NCBI RefSeq assembly: GCF_024347635.1
Contig: NZ_AP025510.1
Location: 558,001-622,000 of the forward strand
DNA length: 64,000 nt
Origin: Vibrio tasmaniensis
GTDB lineage: Bacteria; Pseudomonadota; Gammaproteobacteria; Enterobacterales; Vibrionaceae
Reading direction: 5' to 3'
Positions 27,911-36,965 of the stretch are shown here, piece by piece. Both the position numbers and the translations under genes were made by a program. Within the stretch, counting starts at the first letter, position 1; every line of letters begins with the position of its first letter. The notes beneath the pieces were generated by a model. The model worked only from the letters and a program-made list of their open reading frames with translations. It was not told the DNA's origin and ran no database searches.

Positions 27911-28101
27911 TTAAATGATTACTAATTGACGAATTATACCTCGCATCGCTCTTTGGGGCTACGGTGAACCTCACTCAATTCCAAGTGAATAATGTCTCAC
28001 ATCACATGCGTGGATGATTAACGCTCTACAACGGGTATGACTCTAATCCACGCTAATGTATACTCACAGTAATAGTCGCAGTTTTGAGCGAAGAGAAAAC
28101 T

Positions 28102-29496
28102 ATGTTTGATAATTTAACGGATCGTCTATCCAAAACGCTGAAGAACATCAGCGGTAAAGGTCGTCTGACCGAAGACAATATTAAAGAGACGCTGCGTGAA
28201 GTGCGTATGGCGCTACTTGAAGCCGACGTTGCATTGCCCGTTGTCCGCGATTTTGTTAAGCGCGTAAAAGAAGGCGCTGTCGGTGTTGAGGTTTCTAAAT
28301 CTCTAACACCGGGTCAAGAATTCATTAAGATCGTTCAAGCTGAACTTGAAGCTGTGATGGGAGAGTCTAACGAGGCTCTTGACCTAGCAGCACAACCGCC
28401 AGCTGTTATCTTAATGGCGGGTCTACAAGGTGCGGGTAAAACCACATCGGTAGGTAAGCTATCTAAGCTCCTGACTGAGCGTGATAAGAAGAAAGTTTTG
28501 GTTGTGTCTGCCGACGTTTACCGTCCTGCAGCGATCAAACAGCTTGAAACCTTAGCAAGCGATGTTGGCGTCGACTTCTTCCCATCTTCAGCTGACCAAA
28601 AGCCTCTTGATATTGCAAACGCTGCAATCGACCACGCGAAGAAGAAATTCTACGACGTGCTAATTGTCGATACTGCCGGTCGTTTGGCTATCGATGAAGA
28701 GATGATGGGCGAGATCAAAGAGCTTCATACTGCCATTAAACCAGTAGAGACACTGTTCGTTGTTGATGCAATGACAGGTCAAGATGCTGCTAATACTGCA
28801 AAAGCCTTTGGTGATACGCTACCACTAACCGGTGTTATCTTGACGAAAGTGGATGGTGATGCGCGTGGTGGTGCTGCACTGTCTGTTCGTCATATCACTG
28901 GCAAGCCGATTAAATTCTTAGGTGTTGGTGAAAAGACTGACGCACTAGAACCATTCCATCCAGATCGTGTTGCTTCTCGTATCCTAGGTATGGGCGATGT
29001 ACTGTCGCTTATTGAAGACCTACAGAAAAACGTTGATACCGAGAAAGCAGAGAAGCTGGCTAAGAAGTTCAAAGAGAAGAAAGGCTTTGACCTTGAAGAC
29101 TTCCGTGAGCAGCTTGGTCAGATGAAAAACATGGGCGGCATGATGGGCATGATGGATAAGCTTCCAGGCATGTCTCAGCTACCAGACAACGTTAAAGATA
29201 AAGTTGATGACAAGATGTTCAAGCAAATGGAAGCGATCATCAACTCTATGACAATGAAAGAACGTCAGCGTCCAGACCTAATCAAAGGCTCACGCAAAAA
29301 GCGTATTGCTGCAGGTTCTGGTACGCAGGTACAAGATGTAAACCGTATGCTTAAACAGTTCACTCAAATGCAGAAGATGATGAAGAAAATGCAGAAAGGT
29401 GGAATGAAAGGCATGATGCGCAACATGCAAGGCATGATGGGCGGCGGTGGAGGTATGGGCGGAATGGGTGGTGGTTTTAACCCGTTTGGTCGATAA
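28102..29496 (+). CDS. ffh: Signal recognition particle protein Ffh
   Basis: SRP54 GTPase that targets membrane proteins to FtsY/SecYEG, about 464 aa. It has the N domain (MFDNLTDRLSKTLKNISGKG), a G domain with GLQGAGKTTS, DTAGR, TKVDGDARGGAALS, and a methionine-rich M domain from about residue 300 with GMMGMMDKLPGM repeats and an SM/RRIA-type RNA-binding region. The ATG at 28102 matches the conserved N-terminus; an upstream TTG at 28084 is less likely. Confidence 0.98.
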   Translation: MFDNLTDRLSKTLKNISGKGRLTEDNIKETLREVRMALLEADVALPVVRDFVKRVKEGAVGVEVSKSLTPGQEFIKIVQAELEAVMGESNEALDLAAQPPAVILMAGLQGAGKTTSVGKLSKLLTERDKKKVLVVSADVYRPAAIKQLETLASDVGVDFFPSSADQKPLDIANAAIDHAKKKFYDVLIVDTAGRLAIDEEMMGEIKELHTAIKPVETLFVVDAMTGQDAANTAKAFGDTLPLTGVILTKVDGDARGGAALSVRHITGKPIKFLGVGEKTDALEPFHPDRVASRILGMGDVLSLIEDLQKNVDTEKAEKLAKKFKEKKGFDLEDFREQLGQMKNMGGMMGMMDKLPGMSQLPDNVKDKVDDKMFKQMEAIINSMTMKERQRPDLIKGSRKKRIAAGSGTQVQDVNRMLKQFTQMQKMMKKMQKGGMKGMMRNMQGMMGGGGGMGGMGGGFNPFGR

Positions 29497-29587
29497 TCTA
29501 CAAATGTAAGCTTTAGCTACGTTACTTTTCATAGTGTTATCCGTGTCACAGAAAGTGTCCGGTGGCTATGTTGGTGAAAAAATAGCT

Positions 29588-29686
29588 AAAGCCCTTGCAT
29601 TGCACCGGAATAAGAGTAAAATTCCGGGGCTTTAATTTGGCACGAGACCCCAAGCTATTTACTTATACTTGGGGTTAATTATTTTA
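29588..29686 (+). promoter_or_regulatory. Two hairpins in the ffh-rpsP gap (terminator and rpsP leader candidate)
   Basis: AAAGCCC ... CCGGAAT pairs with ATTCCGG ... GGCTTT (about 29588-29635), giving a bulged terminator-like stem after ffh. A second stem ACCCCAAG (29647-29654) with CTTGGGGT (29668-29675) lies about 30 bp before rpsP. The second could be an autoregulatory leader of the ribosomal protein operon. This is inference; no known leader family was matched. Confidence 0.45.
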
Positions 29687-29708
29687 TTAAGAAAGCAAAG
29701 AGGACGAC

Positions 29709-29957
29709 ATGGTAACCATTCGTTTGGCACGTCACGGTGCAAAGAAGCGCCCATTTTATCAAATCGTAGTTGCGGATAGCCGTAACTCTGTAACTGGCCG
29801 TTTCATCGAGAAAGTAGGTTTCTTTAACCCTACTGCTCAAGGTCAAGAAGAAGGTCTACGTCTAGACCTAGATCGTGTTAACCACTGGGTTGGTCAAGGC
29901 GCATCTCTATCTGACCGCGTAGCTAAGCTAGTTAAAGACGCTCAAAAAGCGGCTTAA
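29709..29957 (+). CDS. rpsP: 30S ribosomal protein S16
   Basis: 82 aa, typical [25 protein letters not shown] start and FFNPTA motif. Opens the rpsP-rimM-trmD-rplS operon. Confidence 0.99.
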   Translation: MVTIRLARHGAKKRPFYQIVVADSRNSVTGRFIEKVGFFNPTAQGQEEGLRLDLDRVNHWVGQGASLSDRVAKLVKDAQKAA

Positions 29958-29983
29958 TTCTTTTTTAAAAAGAGAAATAGCTT

Positions 29984-30538
29984 ATGTCGATGAAGGGTAA
30001 AGAAACGATGAGCGAGCAAAACGAAAGAATTGTTATGGGTAAACTTGGGTCTACCTATGGTATTCGTGGCTGGCTTAAAGTGTTCTCCTACACAGACAAT
30101 GCTGAAAGCATATTTGATTACAGTCCTTGGTATTTAAAGCTAAAGGGCGAGTGGGTTGAGTATAAAGTTGAAAGCTGGAAACGTCATGGCCAAGGCTATG
30201 TATGTAAGCTAGCGGGATTAGATGTACGTGAAGACGCGCAACTGATGACCAACTTTGAAATTGCTATTGACCCTGCTTCACTACCTGAATTGTCAGAAGA
30301 TGAATTCTACTGGCGCGAATTGTTCGGTATGCAAGTTTTTACCACTAAAGGTTACAACCTTGGTGAGGTCACTGACCTATTAGAAACTGGCTCGAATGAT
30401 GTTCTAGTAATCAAAGCAAATCTTAAAGATGCTTTTGGCCAAAAGGAACGGTTAATCCCGTACCTTGAAGAGCAAGTGATCAAGAAAGTTGATCGCGAAG
30501 CTCGCCGGATCGAAGTTGACTGGGATCCTGGATTCTAA
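29984..30538 (+). CDS. rimM: Ribosome maturation factor RimM
   Basis: 184 aa. It binds S19 and assists 30S head assembly. N-terminal [20 protein letters not shown] and a C-terminal PRC-barrel ([26 protein letters not shown]) are clear. The ATG at 29984 gives the N-terminal extension [10 protein letters not shown] that I recall from V. cholerae RimM. The ATG at 30008 is an alternative with AAGGG upstream. Confidence 0.97.
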   Translation: MSMKGKETMSEQNERIVMGKLGSTYGIRGWLKVFSYTDNAESIFDYSPWYLKLKGEWVEYKVESWKRHGQGYVCKLAGLDVREDAQLMTNFEIAIDPASLPELSEDEFYWRELFGMQVFTTKGYNLGEVTDLLETGSNDVLVIKANLKDAFGQKERLIPYLEEQVIKKVDREARRIEVDWDPGF

Positions 30539-30564
30539 CTCCAAATTACAGAGCGAGAGAACAC

Positions 30565-31305
30565 ATGTGGGTTGGCATTATTAGCCTTTTTCCTGAAATG
30601 TTCCGTTCTGTTACTGATTTTGGAGTAACAGGTCAAGCGGTTAAAAAAGGTCTTTTATCTATTGAGACATGGAATCCTCGTGATTTCACTCATGATAAAC
30701 ATCGCACTGTTGATGATAGACCTTACGGTGGTGGTCCTGGCATGTTAATGATGGTTCAGCCTTTGCGCGACGCTATCCAAACAGCCAAACAGGCAGCACC
30801 GGGAAAGGCGAAAGTTATCTACCTTTCACCTCAAGGTCGTAAACTCGACCAGAAAGGTGTAGAAGAGCTGGCAACAAACGAGAACTTGCTTCTTATTTGT
30901 GGTCGCTATGAAGGGGTAGATGAGCGCATCATTCAATCTGAAGTCGACGAAGAATGGTCGATTGGAGATTTTGTGATGACGGGTGGCGAGTTGCCAGCCA
31001 TGACGCTGATTGATTCAGTATCTCGGTTTGTTCCGGGCGTACTTGGAGATTTCGCATCAGCAGAAGAAGATTCTTTTGCAAATGGCTTGCTAGATTGTCC
31101 CCATTATACGCGCCCTGAGGTACTAGACGACAAAGATGTGCCATCGGTACTCAAGTCTGGAAACCATAAGGACATTCGTCGCTGGCGATTAAAACAATCG
31201 TTGGGCCGAACTTGGCTAAGAAGACCAGAACTCCTGGAAAACCTAGCTCTGACTGACGAACAGGAACAATTACTGGCTGAATTCATTAAAGAGCAACGCT
31301 CTTAA
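30565..31305 (+). CDS. trmD: tRNA (guanosine(37)-N1)-methyltransferase
   Basis: 246 aa. SPOUT methyltransferase that makes m1G37 next to the anticodon. It shows [23 protein letters not shown] and the knot segment [15 protein letters not shown]. It lies between rimM and rplS as usual. Confidence 0.99.
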   Translation: MWVGIISLFPEMFRSVTDFGVTGQAVKKGLLSIETWNPRDFTHDKHRTVDDRPYGGGPGMLMMVQPLRDAIQTAKQAAPGKAKVIYLSPQGRKLDQKGVEELATNENLLLICGRYEGVDERIIQSEVDEEWSIGDFVMTGGELPAMTLIDSVSRFVPGVLGDFASAEEDSFANGLLDCPHYTRPEVLDDKDVPSVLKSGNHKDIRRWRLKQSLGRTWLRRPELLENLALTDEQEQLLAEFIKEQRS

Positions 31306-31364
31306 CGAAAAGCAAGCAGTAACCTATTAAATTTAGTATCAGTTTATTCTAGGAATTTATACAA

Positions 31365-31718
31365 ATGAGCAACATCATCAAGGCTCTTGAAGAAGAGCAA
31401 CTAAAATCAGACCTTCCTAAATTCGCACCAGGTGACACTGTTGTAGTTAAGGTTAAGGTAAAAGAAGGTGACCGTGAGCGTCTACAGGCTTTCGAAGGCG
31501 TTGTAATCGCTATTCGTAACCGTGGTCTACACTCTGCATTCACAGTTCGTAAGATCTCGAACGGTGAAGGCGTAGAGCGTGCGTTCCAAACTCACTCTCC
31601 AATGGTTGATAGCATCGAAGTTAAACGCCGTGGTGCAGTACGTCGTGCCAAGTTGTACTACCTACGTGAGCGTTCTGGTAAGTCAGCTCGTATTAAAGAG
31701 AAGCTTACTAAGAAGTAA
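31365..31718 (+). CDS. rplS: 50S ribosomal protein L19
   Basis: 117 aa; [16 protein letters not shown] and the C-terminal [21 protein letters not shown] block are diagnostic. Last gene of the operon, followed by a strong terminator. Confidence 0.99.
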
Positions 31719-31739
31719 TTCTTTTTGCATTCTATCGAT

Positions 31740-31769
31740 AAAAGCGGAGCCATTTGGCTCCGCTTTTTT
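31740..31769 (+). terminator. Terminator of the rpsP-rplS operon
   Basis: AAAGCGGAGCCA pairs with TGGCTCCGCTTT across a very short loop and runs into TTTTTT. Confidence 0.95.
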
Positions 31770-31797
31770 GTGTCTGCCATTTAGAGTTTCACAGGTA

Positions 31798-31841
31798 AGA
31801 GATCCCCAACTCGCTTGTCCCTCACTCTTGAGGATGACGAA
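31798..31841. repeat. Dispersed palindromic repeat, left arm of the copy split by IS630
   Basis: Begins AGAGATCCCCAACTCGCTTG and ends TTGAGGATGACGAA. The same arm, with a few changes, recurs at 48531-48573. The IS630 element starts a few bases to the right. The right arm lies at 32978-33020. Confidence 0.85.
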
Positions 31842-31860
31842 CTAATACCAATCCGGAAAA

Positions 31861-32430
31861 TTAACTGATCAGGTTTATCCAATCCCTTCTGCTCATTTTT
31901 GTGACACGATCTTTGCACTCAAGAAATTCATTCCAAGCGCGACAAACCTTGGAAACAATGTCGTTATAATCAGTGAAACTTTGATTCGCTAGATAATGTT
32001 GTCGCAACCAACTCCAAACTTGCTCTATAGGGTTAAGCTCTGGCGAGTAGGGAGGAAGCTTAATAGTACTGACGTTATTAAACTCTCTCGCAATATCATC
32101 GGTATGCCAGCCTGCACCATCCATTATAACGACAGCATGACGTCCTTTTTCAGTAGCTTTAGATATCTGCTCTAAGTGATTTGTCATTATGTCCTTGTTA
32201 ACCCAAGGAACCACTATGGCTTCGCCAATTCCTCTTTCAGGGCATACCGAACCAAACAAATAAGCGTATTCAAATTGCTGTTGTTTTACCACGCGAGGCC
32301 TCGTTCCACGAGTCGCCCAAAGACGTGTCGTTGTGTTCTGTTGGCCAAACCTAGCTTCGTCTTGAAACCAGACATCAACACTCTCTAGCCCAATATGGCC
32401 GGGGATCTTAAGGATCGTTTCTATTTTGAA
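31861..32430 (-). CDS. IS630 transposase, downstream frame (DDE catalytic domain)
   Basis: About 189 codons if entered by frameshift at the A7 run. It contains VDVWFQDEARFGQQ (first catalytic aspartate), VVIMDGAGWHTDD (second aspartate) and LPPYSPELNPIEQVWSWLR (catalytic glutamate), the DDE triad of IS630/Tc1-mariner enzymes. It has no start codon of its own at the beginning of the homologous region; a GTG at 32292 would give only the last 143 residues and lose the first aspartate. It probably depends on frame correction to be made as a full protein of about 344 aa. Confidence 0.8.
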   Translation of the reverse strand, partial: FKIETILKIPGHIGLESVDVWFQDEARFGQQNTTTRLWATRGTRPRVVKQQQFEYAYLFGSVCPERGIGEAIVVPWVNKDIMTNHLEQISKATEKGRHAVVIMDGAGWHTDDIAREFNNVSTIKLPPYSPELNPIEQVWSWLRQHYLANQSFTDYNDIVSKVCRAWNEFLECKDRVTKMSRRDWINLIS

Positions 32431-32896
32431 TTTTTTTAAAATCGTCTTGGATTTGCTGTGATTGTTTAGGGTGTTTGGAGCGAGAAGTTATCCAAGAGAA
32501 GCCCATGTGGTCGAGGAGATAATAGATAGAATTAGGGTGGTAGTATTTATCAAAGTTTTTCACGATGTAGTCATGTATATCGCTCCCGACAAGGCGCCCG
32601 CCTGAAGGGGACTCTGCTTCTTTCTTAATGAATGCACTGAGTTGTTTTCGTTGTTCTGCATTGAGGTATGCAGGTCTGCCTGTGCGAGGTTTTTCTTGAA
32701 GCCCTTCCAATCCTTCTTCAAGAAATACTTGAACCCATTTGTTTACACTAGTTCGACTGACTTTAAGGTATTTGGCAATTTGAGTGCGCGAGTGACCTTC
32801 TTTGAAGTGGGCAAGTGCTAGCAAGCGAACCTTCATTTGAATGGTTTTTTGTTGGCTTGCTAGCTTTTTAAAATCAGTATTATTAAGGCTATCCAT
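32408..32896 (-). CDS. IS630 transposase, upstream frame (HTH DNA-binding region)
   Basis: 162 codons ending shortly after the A7 run. The N-terminal helix-turn-helix (HSRTQIAKYLKVSRTSVNKW, about residues 35-55) is followed by EKPRTGRPAYLNAEQRKQL and a second winged-helix region ending SWITSRSKHPKQSQQIQDDF. It shares frame with the catalytic half up to FKK. There the A7 tract (T7 at 32431-32437 on the + strand) holds one extra base relative to a continuous frame. Confidence 0.85.
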   Translation of the reverse strand: MDSLNNTDFKKLASQQKTIQMKVRLLALAHFKEGHSRTQIAKYLKVSRTSVNKWVQVFLEEGLEGLQEKPRTGRPAYLNAEQRKQLSAFIKKEAESPSGGRLVGSDIHDYIVKNFDKYYHPNSIYYLLDHMGFSWITSRSKHPKQSQQIQDDFKKIQNRNDP

Positions 32897-32977
32897 GGCG
32901 ATTTTCTGTAAGAGTTCGACGGCCTTAATTAGATCATATTTTTACTTTAATTGGTATAAACCGAAAACCCAATTAAA

Positions 32978-33020
32978 TCGTCATTTCCTAGATTGACGAG
33001 GGAAAGAGTAGGGAATCTCT
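32978..33020. repeat. Dispersed palindromic repeat, right arm of the copy split by IS630
   Basis: Begins TCGTCATTTCCTAGATTGAC and ends AGTAGGGAATCTCT. It matches the right arms at 48600-48640 and 48717-48757, with several substitutions. Together with 31798-31841 it makes one element interrupted by the IS. Confidence 0.75.
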
Positions 33021-33042
33021 ATTAGCGCCGTGTTATAGGCAA

Positions 33043-33075
33043 TAAAAAAGGATTGACGTTAAACGCCAATCCTTC
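33043..33075 (-). terminator. Terminator of the pilA-to-yacG leftward gene block
   Basis: On the leftward strand AAGGATTGGCGT and ACGTCAATCCTT form an imperfect stem followed by a T-run (A-run at 33043-33048 on +). It lies about 50 bp beyond the yacG stop, on the far side of a heptamer repeat. Confidence 0.85.
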
Positions 33076-33080
33076 AAATT

Positions 33081-33122
33081 CTATTCGCTATTCGCTATTC
33101 GCTATTCGCTATTCGCTATTCG
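33081..33122. repeat. Heptanucleotide tandem repeat, six units of CTATTCG
   Basis: Six perfect copies of CTATTCG (42 bp) end one base before the yacG stop codon. A perfect short tandem repeat like this is prone to copy-number change by slippage. Confidence 0.95.
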
Positions 33123-33123
33123 C

Positions 33124-33321
33124 CTAATATGGGTCTTCCGACCAACCATCGCTATCCGACATGTCTGGTGCGCCAGCGATACTGTTCTCTTCGTCAGCCC
33201 ATTCACCGAAATCAATCATCTGACATTGCTTGCTGCAAAACGGGCGATGTGGGCTTTGTTCACCCCATTCAACGTCGGTATTACATTGAGGGCATTTAAC
33301 GATGGTGATTTTCTTCGACAT
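33124..33321 (-). CDS. yacG: DNA gyrase inhibitor YacG (zinc protein)
   Basis: 65 aa. A zinc site with CPQC near residues 10-13 and CSKQC near 29-33, then the acidic C-terminal tail. In E. coli it binds GyrB and blocks DNA binding. It is the last gene of the coaE-zapD-yacG set that follows pilD in gammaproteobacteria. Confidence 0.96.
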   Translation of the reverse strand: MSKKITIVKCPQCNTDVEWGEQSPHRPFCSKQCQMIDFGEWADEENSIAGAPDMSDSDGWSEDPY

Positions 33322-33401
33322 AGTGATTCTTAATTAGAGGGGGTTGTAAGAAATAGTTTAGGCTCGGATAAGAACCCAAGCCAAACAATAAAGGGAATGA
33401 A

Positions 33402-34142
33402 TTAGCTGCAGATAGCCAACTCAAATTCGATATCTTGAGTACAAGCTTGCCCAGTTTCAAAGCTCATAAATTTAATAGCGAAACGGTTTTTATGACCTGA
33501 GATCATCGGATAGGCCCCGTATTGCATTGGGATTGAAAGGCGAAGGATATTCGCTTCATCAGCATCGCTCTGGAAGAAACCAGTACGAGCGATCTGATCC
33601 TTAAAGTGGCCTGTCTCTCTGGTGAGCTTCAACCATAGTGTTAGCGCTTCATACAGAGGCTGTAGGCTATCCATCCATGTCTTAGCATCTCTTATTCTCT
33701 TATCCAGAGGAAGATGTAACCAATAATGCAGAGCCGGTAAATCAAAGCAACATGAGCCACCTGGTAAGTTAAAGCGTTGACGAATGGCACTTAGGAAGCG
33801 ATCTTCCTTTAGTGATTGGCCAAAACGCTCTGCCTGCATCAGTTCTCGATAGATGTTACCGATGTCATTGAGCAATGATGTCAGCATCTCTTGATCGACA
33901 CCTTCAACATCTAACCAACTTTTATAGGTTACACGCTGTTTCTCAATATCTTTTGCCAGTTCGCTCTTGAGTTGGATCTGTTCGAATATTTCAATCAGAT
34001 CAAAGATGGAGCGGAAAAAGAGTTGATACTGTTGAGCATCGGAAAATGCAGAAGACAAGTGTAACTGCCTCAAGAGTGATTCAACTCTTAAGTAGATGCG
34101 TGTTTTCTCATTTAGAGGATGTTCAAATTTGTGGGTGATCAT
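33402..34142 (-). CDS. zapD: Cell division protein ZapD
   Basis: 246 aa. It cross-links FtsZ filaments at midcell. [19 protein letters not shown] at the N-terminus and the [11 protein letters not shown] and [13 protein letters not shown] stretches are characteristic. The ATG at 34142 is preceded by AAGG; an upstream in-frame ATG adds five residues and lacks a ribosome site. Confidence 0.97.
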   Translation of the reverse strand: MITHKFEHPLNEKTRIYLRVESLLRQLHLSSAFSDAQQYQLFFRSIFDLIEIFEQIQLKSELAKDIEKQRVTYKSWLDVEGVDQEMLTSLLNDIGNIYRELMQAERFGQSLKEDRFLSAIRQRFNLPGGSCCFDLPALHYWLHLPLDKRIRDAKTWMDSLQPLYEALTLWLKLTRETGHFKDQIARTGFFQSDADEANILRLSIPMQYGAYPMISGHKNRFAIKFMSFETGQACTQDIEFELAICS

Positions 34143-34168
34143 CGAGCAAACCTTCATTCAACATTGTT

Positions 34169-34783
34169 CTATTCTGACCCATCTACTGCACTGATTGCCA
34201 GATACTTTTGATGTAAATCTGTGATTTGAGGCAAAAGTTCTTGGTTTTTAGTATGGTTTTTAATCACGTCATCTGCAACTGCTAAGCGCTGTTCTCTTGA
34301 TGCCTGTGATTTTAAAATTGATTCAACTTGTTCCCTAGAAACATTATCGCGACTCATCGTACGTTCTATTTGCACTTCTACCGGCACATCAACGATTAAT
34401 ACGCGATCGGCCATGCCTTGCATTTGGTTTTCAACCAATAGCGGTGCAACTAATAAACCATACGGAGATGTGATTTTAGACAGGTCACTGTCAATTTTGT
34501 CGCGAATCATTGGGTGAAGAAGATCATTGAGCCACTGCTTCTCTTTAGGATCTGAGAAAATCAGCTCACGCAGTCTACTTCGGTTAAGTGTTCCATCTTC
34601 AAGCAAGATAGATTCACCAAAGTGTTCTGTAATCTGTTTTAAGCCGTCACTGCCCAGCGCAACGACTTTACGTGCCACGATATCAGCATCAACAATATCA
34701 ATATTAAAATGTTCATTGAATAGGTTAGCTACTGTGGTTTTACCACTGGCGATCCCACCGCTTAATCCGATAATGATTGCCAT
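34169..34783 (-). CDS. coaE: Dephospho-CoA kinase
   Basis: 204 aa; last step of CoA synthesis. P-loop GLSGGIASGKTT at the N-terminus, DADIVAR, and LHPMIRDKI are present. The start at 34783 (MAIIIGLSGG) fits the family; an earlier in-frame ATG overlaps pilD. It lies just downstream of pilD. The pantothenate genes that feed this pathway are at 55-57 kb. Confidence 0.98.
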   Translation of the reverse strand: MAIIIGLSGGIASGKTTVANLFNEHFNIDIVDADIVARKVVALGSDGLKQITEHFGESILLEDGTLNRSRLRELIFSDPKEKQWLNDLLHPMIRDKIDSDLSKITSPYGLLVAPLLVENQMQGMADRVLIVDVPVEVQIERTMSRDNVSREQVESILKSQASREQRLAVADDVIKNHTKNQELLPQITDLHQKYLAISAVDGSE

Positions 34784-34785
34784 GG

Positions 34786-35655
34786 TTAAATACCTAGTAC
34801 AGAAGTTAAATACCAACCCATGATGTCGTTACCCCACATCAAACTTACCCAACCCGCAATCGCCAGGTAAGGTCCGAATGGGAAGGCTTTATCTATGCCT
34901 TGCTGTTTCAATCGAAGTTGAATCAAACCAAATATAAGGCCGACAAGCGAAGACAAAAGGATGATCATCGGCAGATGTTGCCAACCCAACCATGCACCTA
35001 GTGCCGCTAGGAGTTTGAAGTCTCCATACCCCATGCCTTCTTTACCAGTCACTAGCTTAAACAGCCAGTAAACTGACCAAAGAGCTAGGTAGCCTGCCAT
35101 TGCGCCAACCACGGAATCTTGAAGCGATACAGGGCTGATATTAAACAGTGCTAAAGCGATACCAGACCAAACCAAAGGTAAGGTGATTTGATCAGGCAAT
35201 AGCATGGTATCGAGGTCGATAAAGGTTGCGGCAATCAATGCAAAGGTGAAAAAGATCAAAGCAATGGCGTAGTAACTGAAACCAAAGTGGCTAGCCACGA
35301 CGGTGCATAGTATTGCAGTCAGCAGTTCGACTAATGGATAGCGAGCACTGATTGGGTTAGCACAGCTATGACATTTACCTTTCAAGAACAACCAGCTTAA
35401 TACTGGAATATTGTCGACGATTCTTAATTGGGTTTTACATTTCGGGCAAGCCGAACGAGGGATACTGAGATTGAACTTCCCTTCTGGCGCTGGAATTTTA
35501 TATTGAGAGAAATACTCCGAGCACTCTTGTCGCCACTCTCGTTCCATCATAATCGGTAAACGGTGTATGACTACGTTGAGGAAGCTGCCAATAAGAAGGC
35601 TAAAAATGAAAGCTAATACGGGGAATAGCCAAGGATAGTAGTGAAATACTTCCAT
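34786..35655 (-). CDS. pilD: Type IV prepilin peptidase / N-methyltransferase
   Basis: About 289 aa, polytopic aspartic protease that cleaves and methylates prepilins and pseudopilins. It shows [12 protein letters not shown], two CxxC pairs (CPKC and CHSC), [12 protein letters not shown] and [18 protein letters not shown], the two catalytic aspartate regions. AAGGA upstream of the ATG at 35655 supports that start over a GTG at 35670. Last pil gene of the operon; it probably also serves the type II secretion system. Confidence 0.97.
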   Translation of the reverse strand: MEVFHYYPWLFPVLAFIFSLLIGSFLNVVIHRLPIMMEREWRQECSEYFSQYKIPAPEGKFNLSIPRSACPKCKTQLRIVDNIPVLSWLFLKGKCHSCANPISARYPLVELLTAILCTVVASHFGFSYYAIALIFFTFALIAATFIDLDTMLLPDQITLPLVWSGIALALFNISPVSLQDSVVGAMAGYLALWSVYWLFKLVTGKEGMGYGDFKLLAALGAWLGWQHLPMIILLSSLVGLIFGLIQLRLKQQGIDKAFPFGPYLAIAGWVSLMWGNDIMGWYLTSVLGI

Positions 35656-35723
35656 AGTGTCCTTTACCACTTAATCAATACAAGCAGTGGTTCTCTGCTT
35701 GAGGGGTGTTTGGTTGCTTTTAG

Positions 35724-36950
35724 CTATCCTAACACACTCATAAGATTAAAGATCGGTAAGTACATCGCGACAACCAGTCCACCAATAGCGGTGCCTAAAA
35801 ATACGATGATCAAAGGTTCTAAAATCTTGCCTAAATTGTCGACGGTGTTGTCGACTTCAAATTCATAAATTGAAGCGATTTTATTGAGCATGTCATCAAG
35901 GTTACCGGACTCTTCTCCTATCATGACCATCTGTAAAACCATCTCAGGAAAGGCATCGGTATTACGCATCGCGATATACATCGGCATGCCAGCGGCAGTT
36001 TCACGGTGAACCTCGATGATGGCCGATTCATAATGCAAGTTACCTGCTGTTTTGGCTGTGGTCTTCAGGCTGGTTAAAATAGGAATCCCTGAACTAAAAC
36101 TGGTTGATAAGGTTCGGCTGAATTTGGCGATAGAGGCTTTGGCTAATACTCCACCAAGAATAGGGAATCGCAAACCTAGACGACTGAATGATAAACGAAT
36201 GGAATAAGACCGCTGACGCAGTTGGTAGGTAAATAATATGACTAGCCCGATGCCAACGGCAGCATAAAGACTGTAAGCCTGCACCCAATGCGAAAGGGAG
36301 AGTACTTGTTGAGTAAACCAAGGGAGGTCTGCTCCGAAGCTTGAGAACATCGATTCAAATTCAGGAATGACCATGGTGAGCATTAAATAGGAGACAGTCA
36401 GCGCGACAGCGACCACCATTGTGGGGTAAATCAGTGCTTTTATGACCTTAGACTTTAGCTGCTCACTCTTTTCTCTATAGGTTGCCAAGCGTTCAAATAC
36501 TTGCGCTAGGTTACCGGAAAGCTCGCCGGTAGCGACCAAATCGGTATACAGGTCATCAAAGTGAGTGCTTGCCGTCCGCATCGCTTTTGAGATAGGAGTT
36601 CCCGCTTCGACACCTCGACAGATGTGCAATAGAATTGATTTCATTTCAGCTTTGCGGTGATTGTCTGATACTAGCTTAATGGCTTGTACGATAGGTACGC
36701 CAGTTGTAAGCATGGTCGCAAGTTGTCGAGTCAAAATAGTGATGTCTTTGGCTTTGACTCGATGTGTTAAACGAGTGACAGCTGAGATACTTTTCTTTTT
36801 GATTTTCTTAATCTGAATATGCTGCTCTTTGAGCTTTTCTCGTACTTCTAATTCGGTGAGTGCCAAGGTTTGTCCTGACACCTTTTTGCCTGAGCTATTT
36901 ATGCCTTTCCAGTGGTAGTTTTTTAATTGTGACTGCAGTTTAGTGCTCAT
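35724..36950 (-). CDS. pilC: Type IV pilus inner-membrane platform protein PilC
   Basis: 408 aa, two GspF/T2SF domains with three or four membrane helices (about 170-230, 375-400). Motifs include [17 protein letters not shown] near residue 75 and [18 protein letters not shown]. It is the platform for pilus assembly and lies 15 bases after pilB. Confidence 0.97.
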   Translation of the reverse strand: MSTKLQSQLKNYHWKGINSSGKKVSGQTLALTELEVREKLKEQHIQIKKIKKKSISAVTRLTHRVKAKDITILTRQLATMLTTGVPIVQAIKLVSDNHRKAEMKSILLHICRGVEAGTPISKAMRTASTHFDDLYTDLVATGELSGNLAQVFERLATYREKSEQLKSKVIKALIYPTMVVAVALTVSYLMLTMVIPEFESMFSSFGADLPWFTQQVLSLSHWVQAYSLYAAVGIGLVILFTYQLRQRSYSIRLSFSRLGLRFPILGGVLAKASIAKFSRTLSTSFSSGIPILTSLKTTAKTAGNLHYESAIIEVHRETAAGMPMYIAMRNTDAFPEMVLQMVMIGEESGNLDDMLNKIASIYEFEVDNTVDNLGKILEPLIIVFLGTAIGGLVVAMYLPIFNLMSVLG

Positions 36951-36965
36951 GAGTGCTCCGATGGA

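Larger units (their letters stand above)
31846..32956 (-). mobile_element. IS630-family insertion sequence, about 1.1 kb
   Basis: The ends are TACCAAT at the left (31846-31852) and its complement ATTGGTA at the right (32950-32956). An inner TGATC match lies about 20 bp in, so the inverted repeats are imperfect and about 25 bp. The outermost TA on each side is the target dinucleotide expected for IS630/Tc1-mariner. Inside is one transposase split into two frames. The element lies in a dispersed repeat between rplS and yacG, so it disrupts no gene. Confidence 0.88.
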
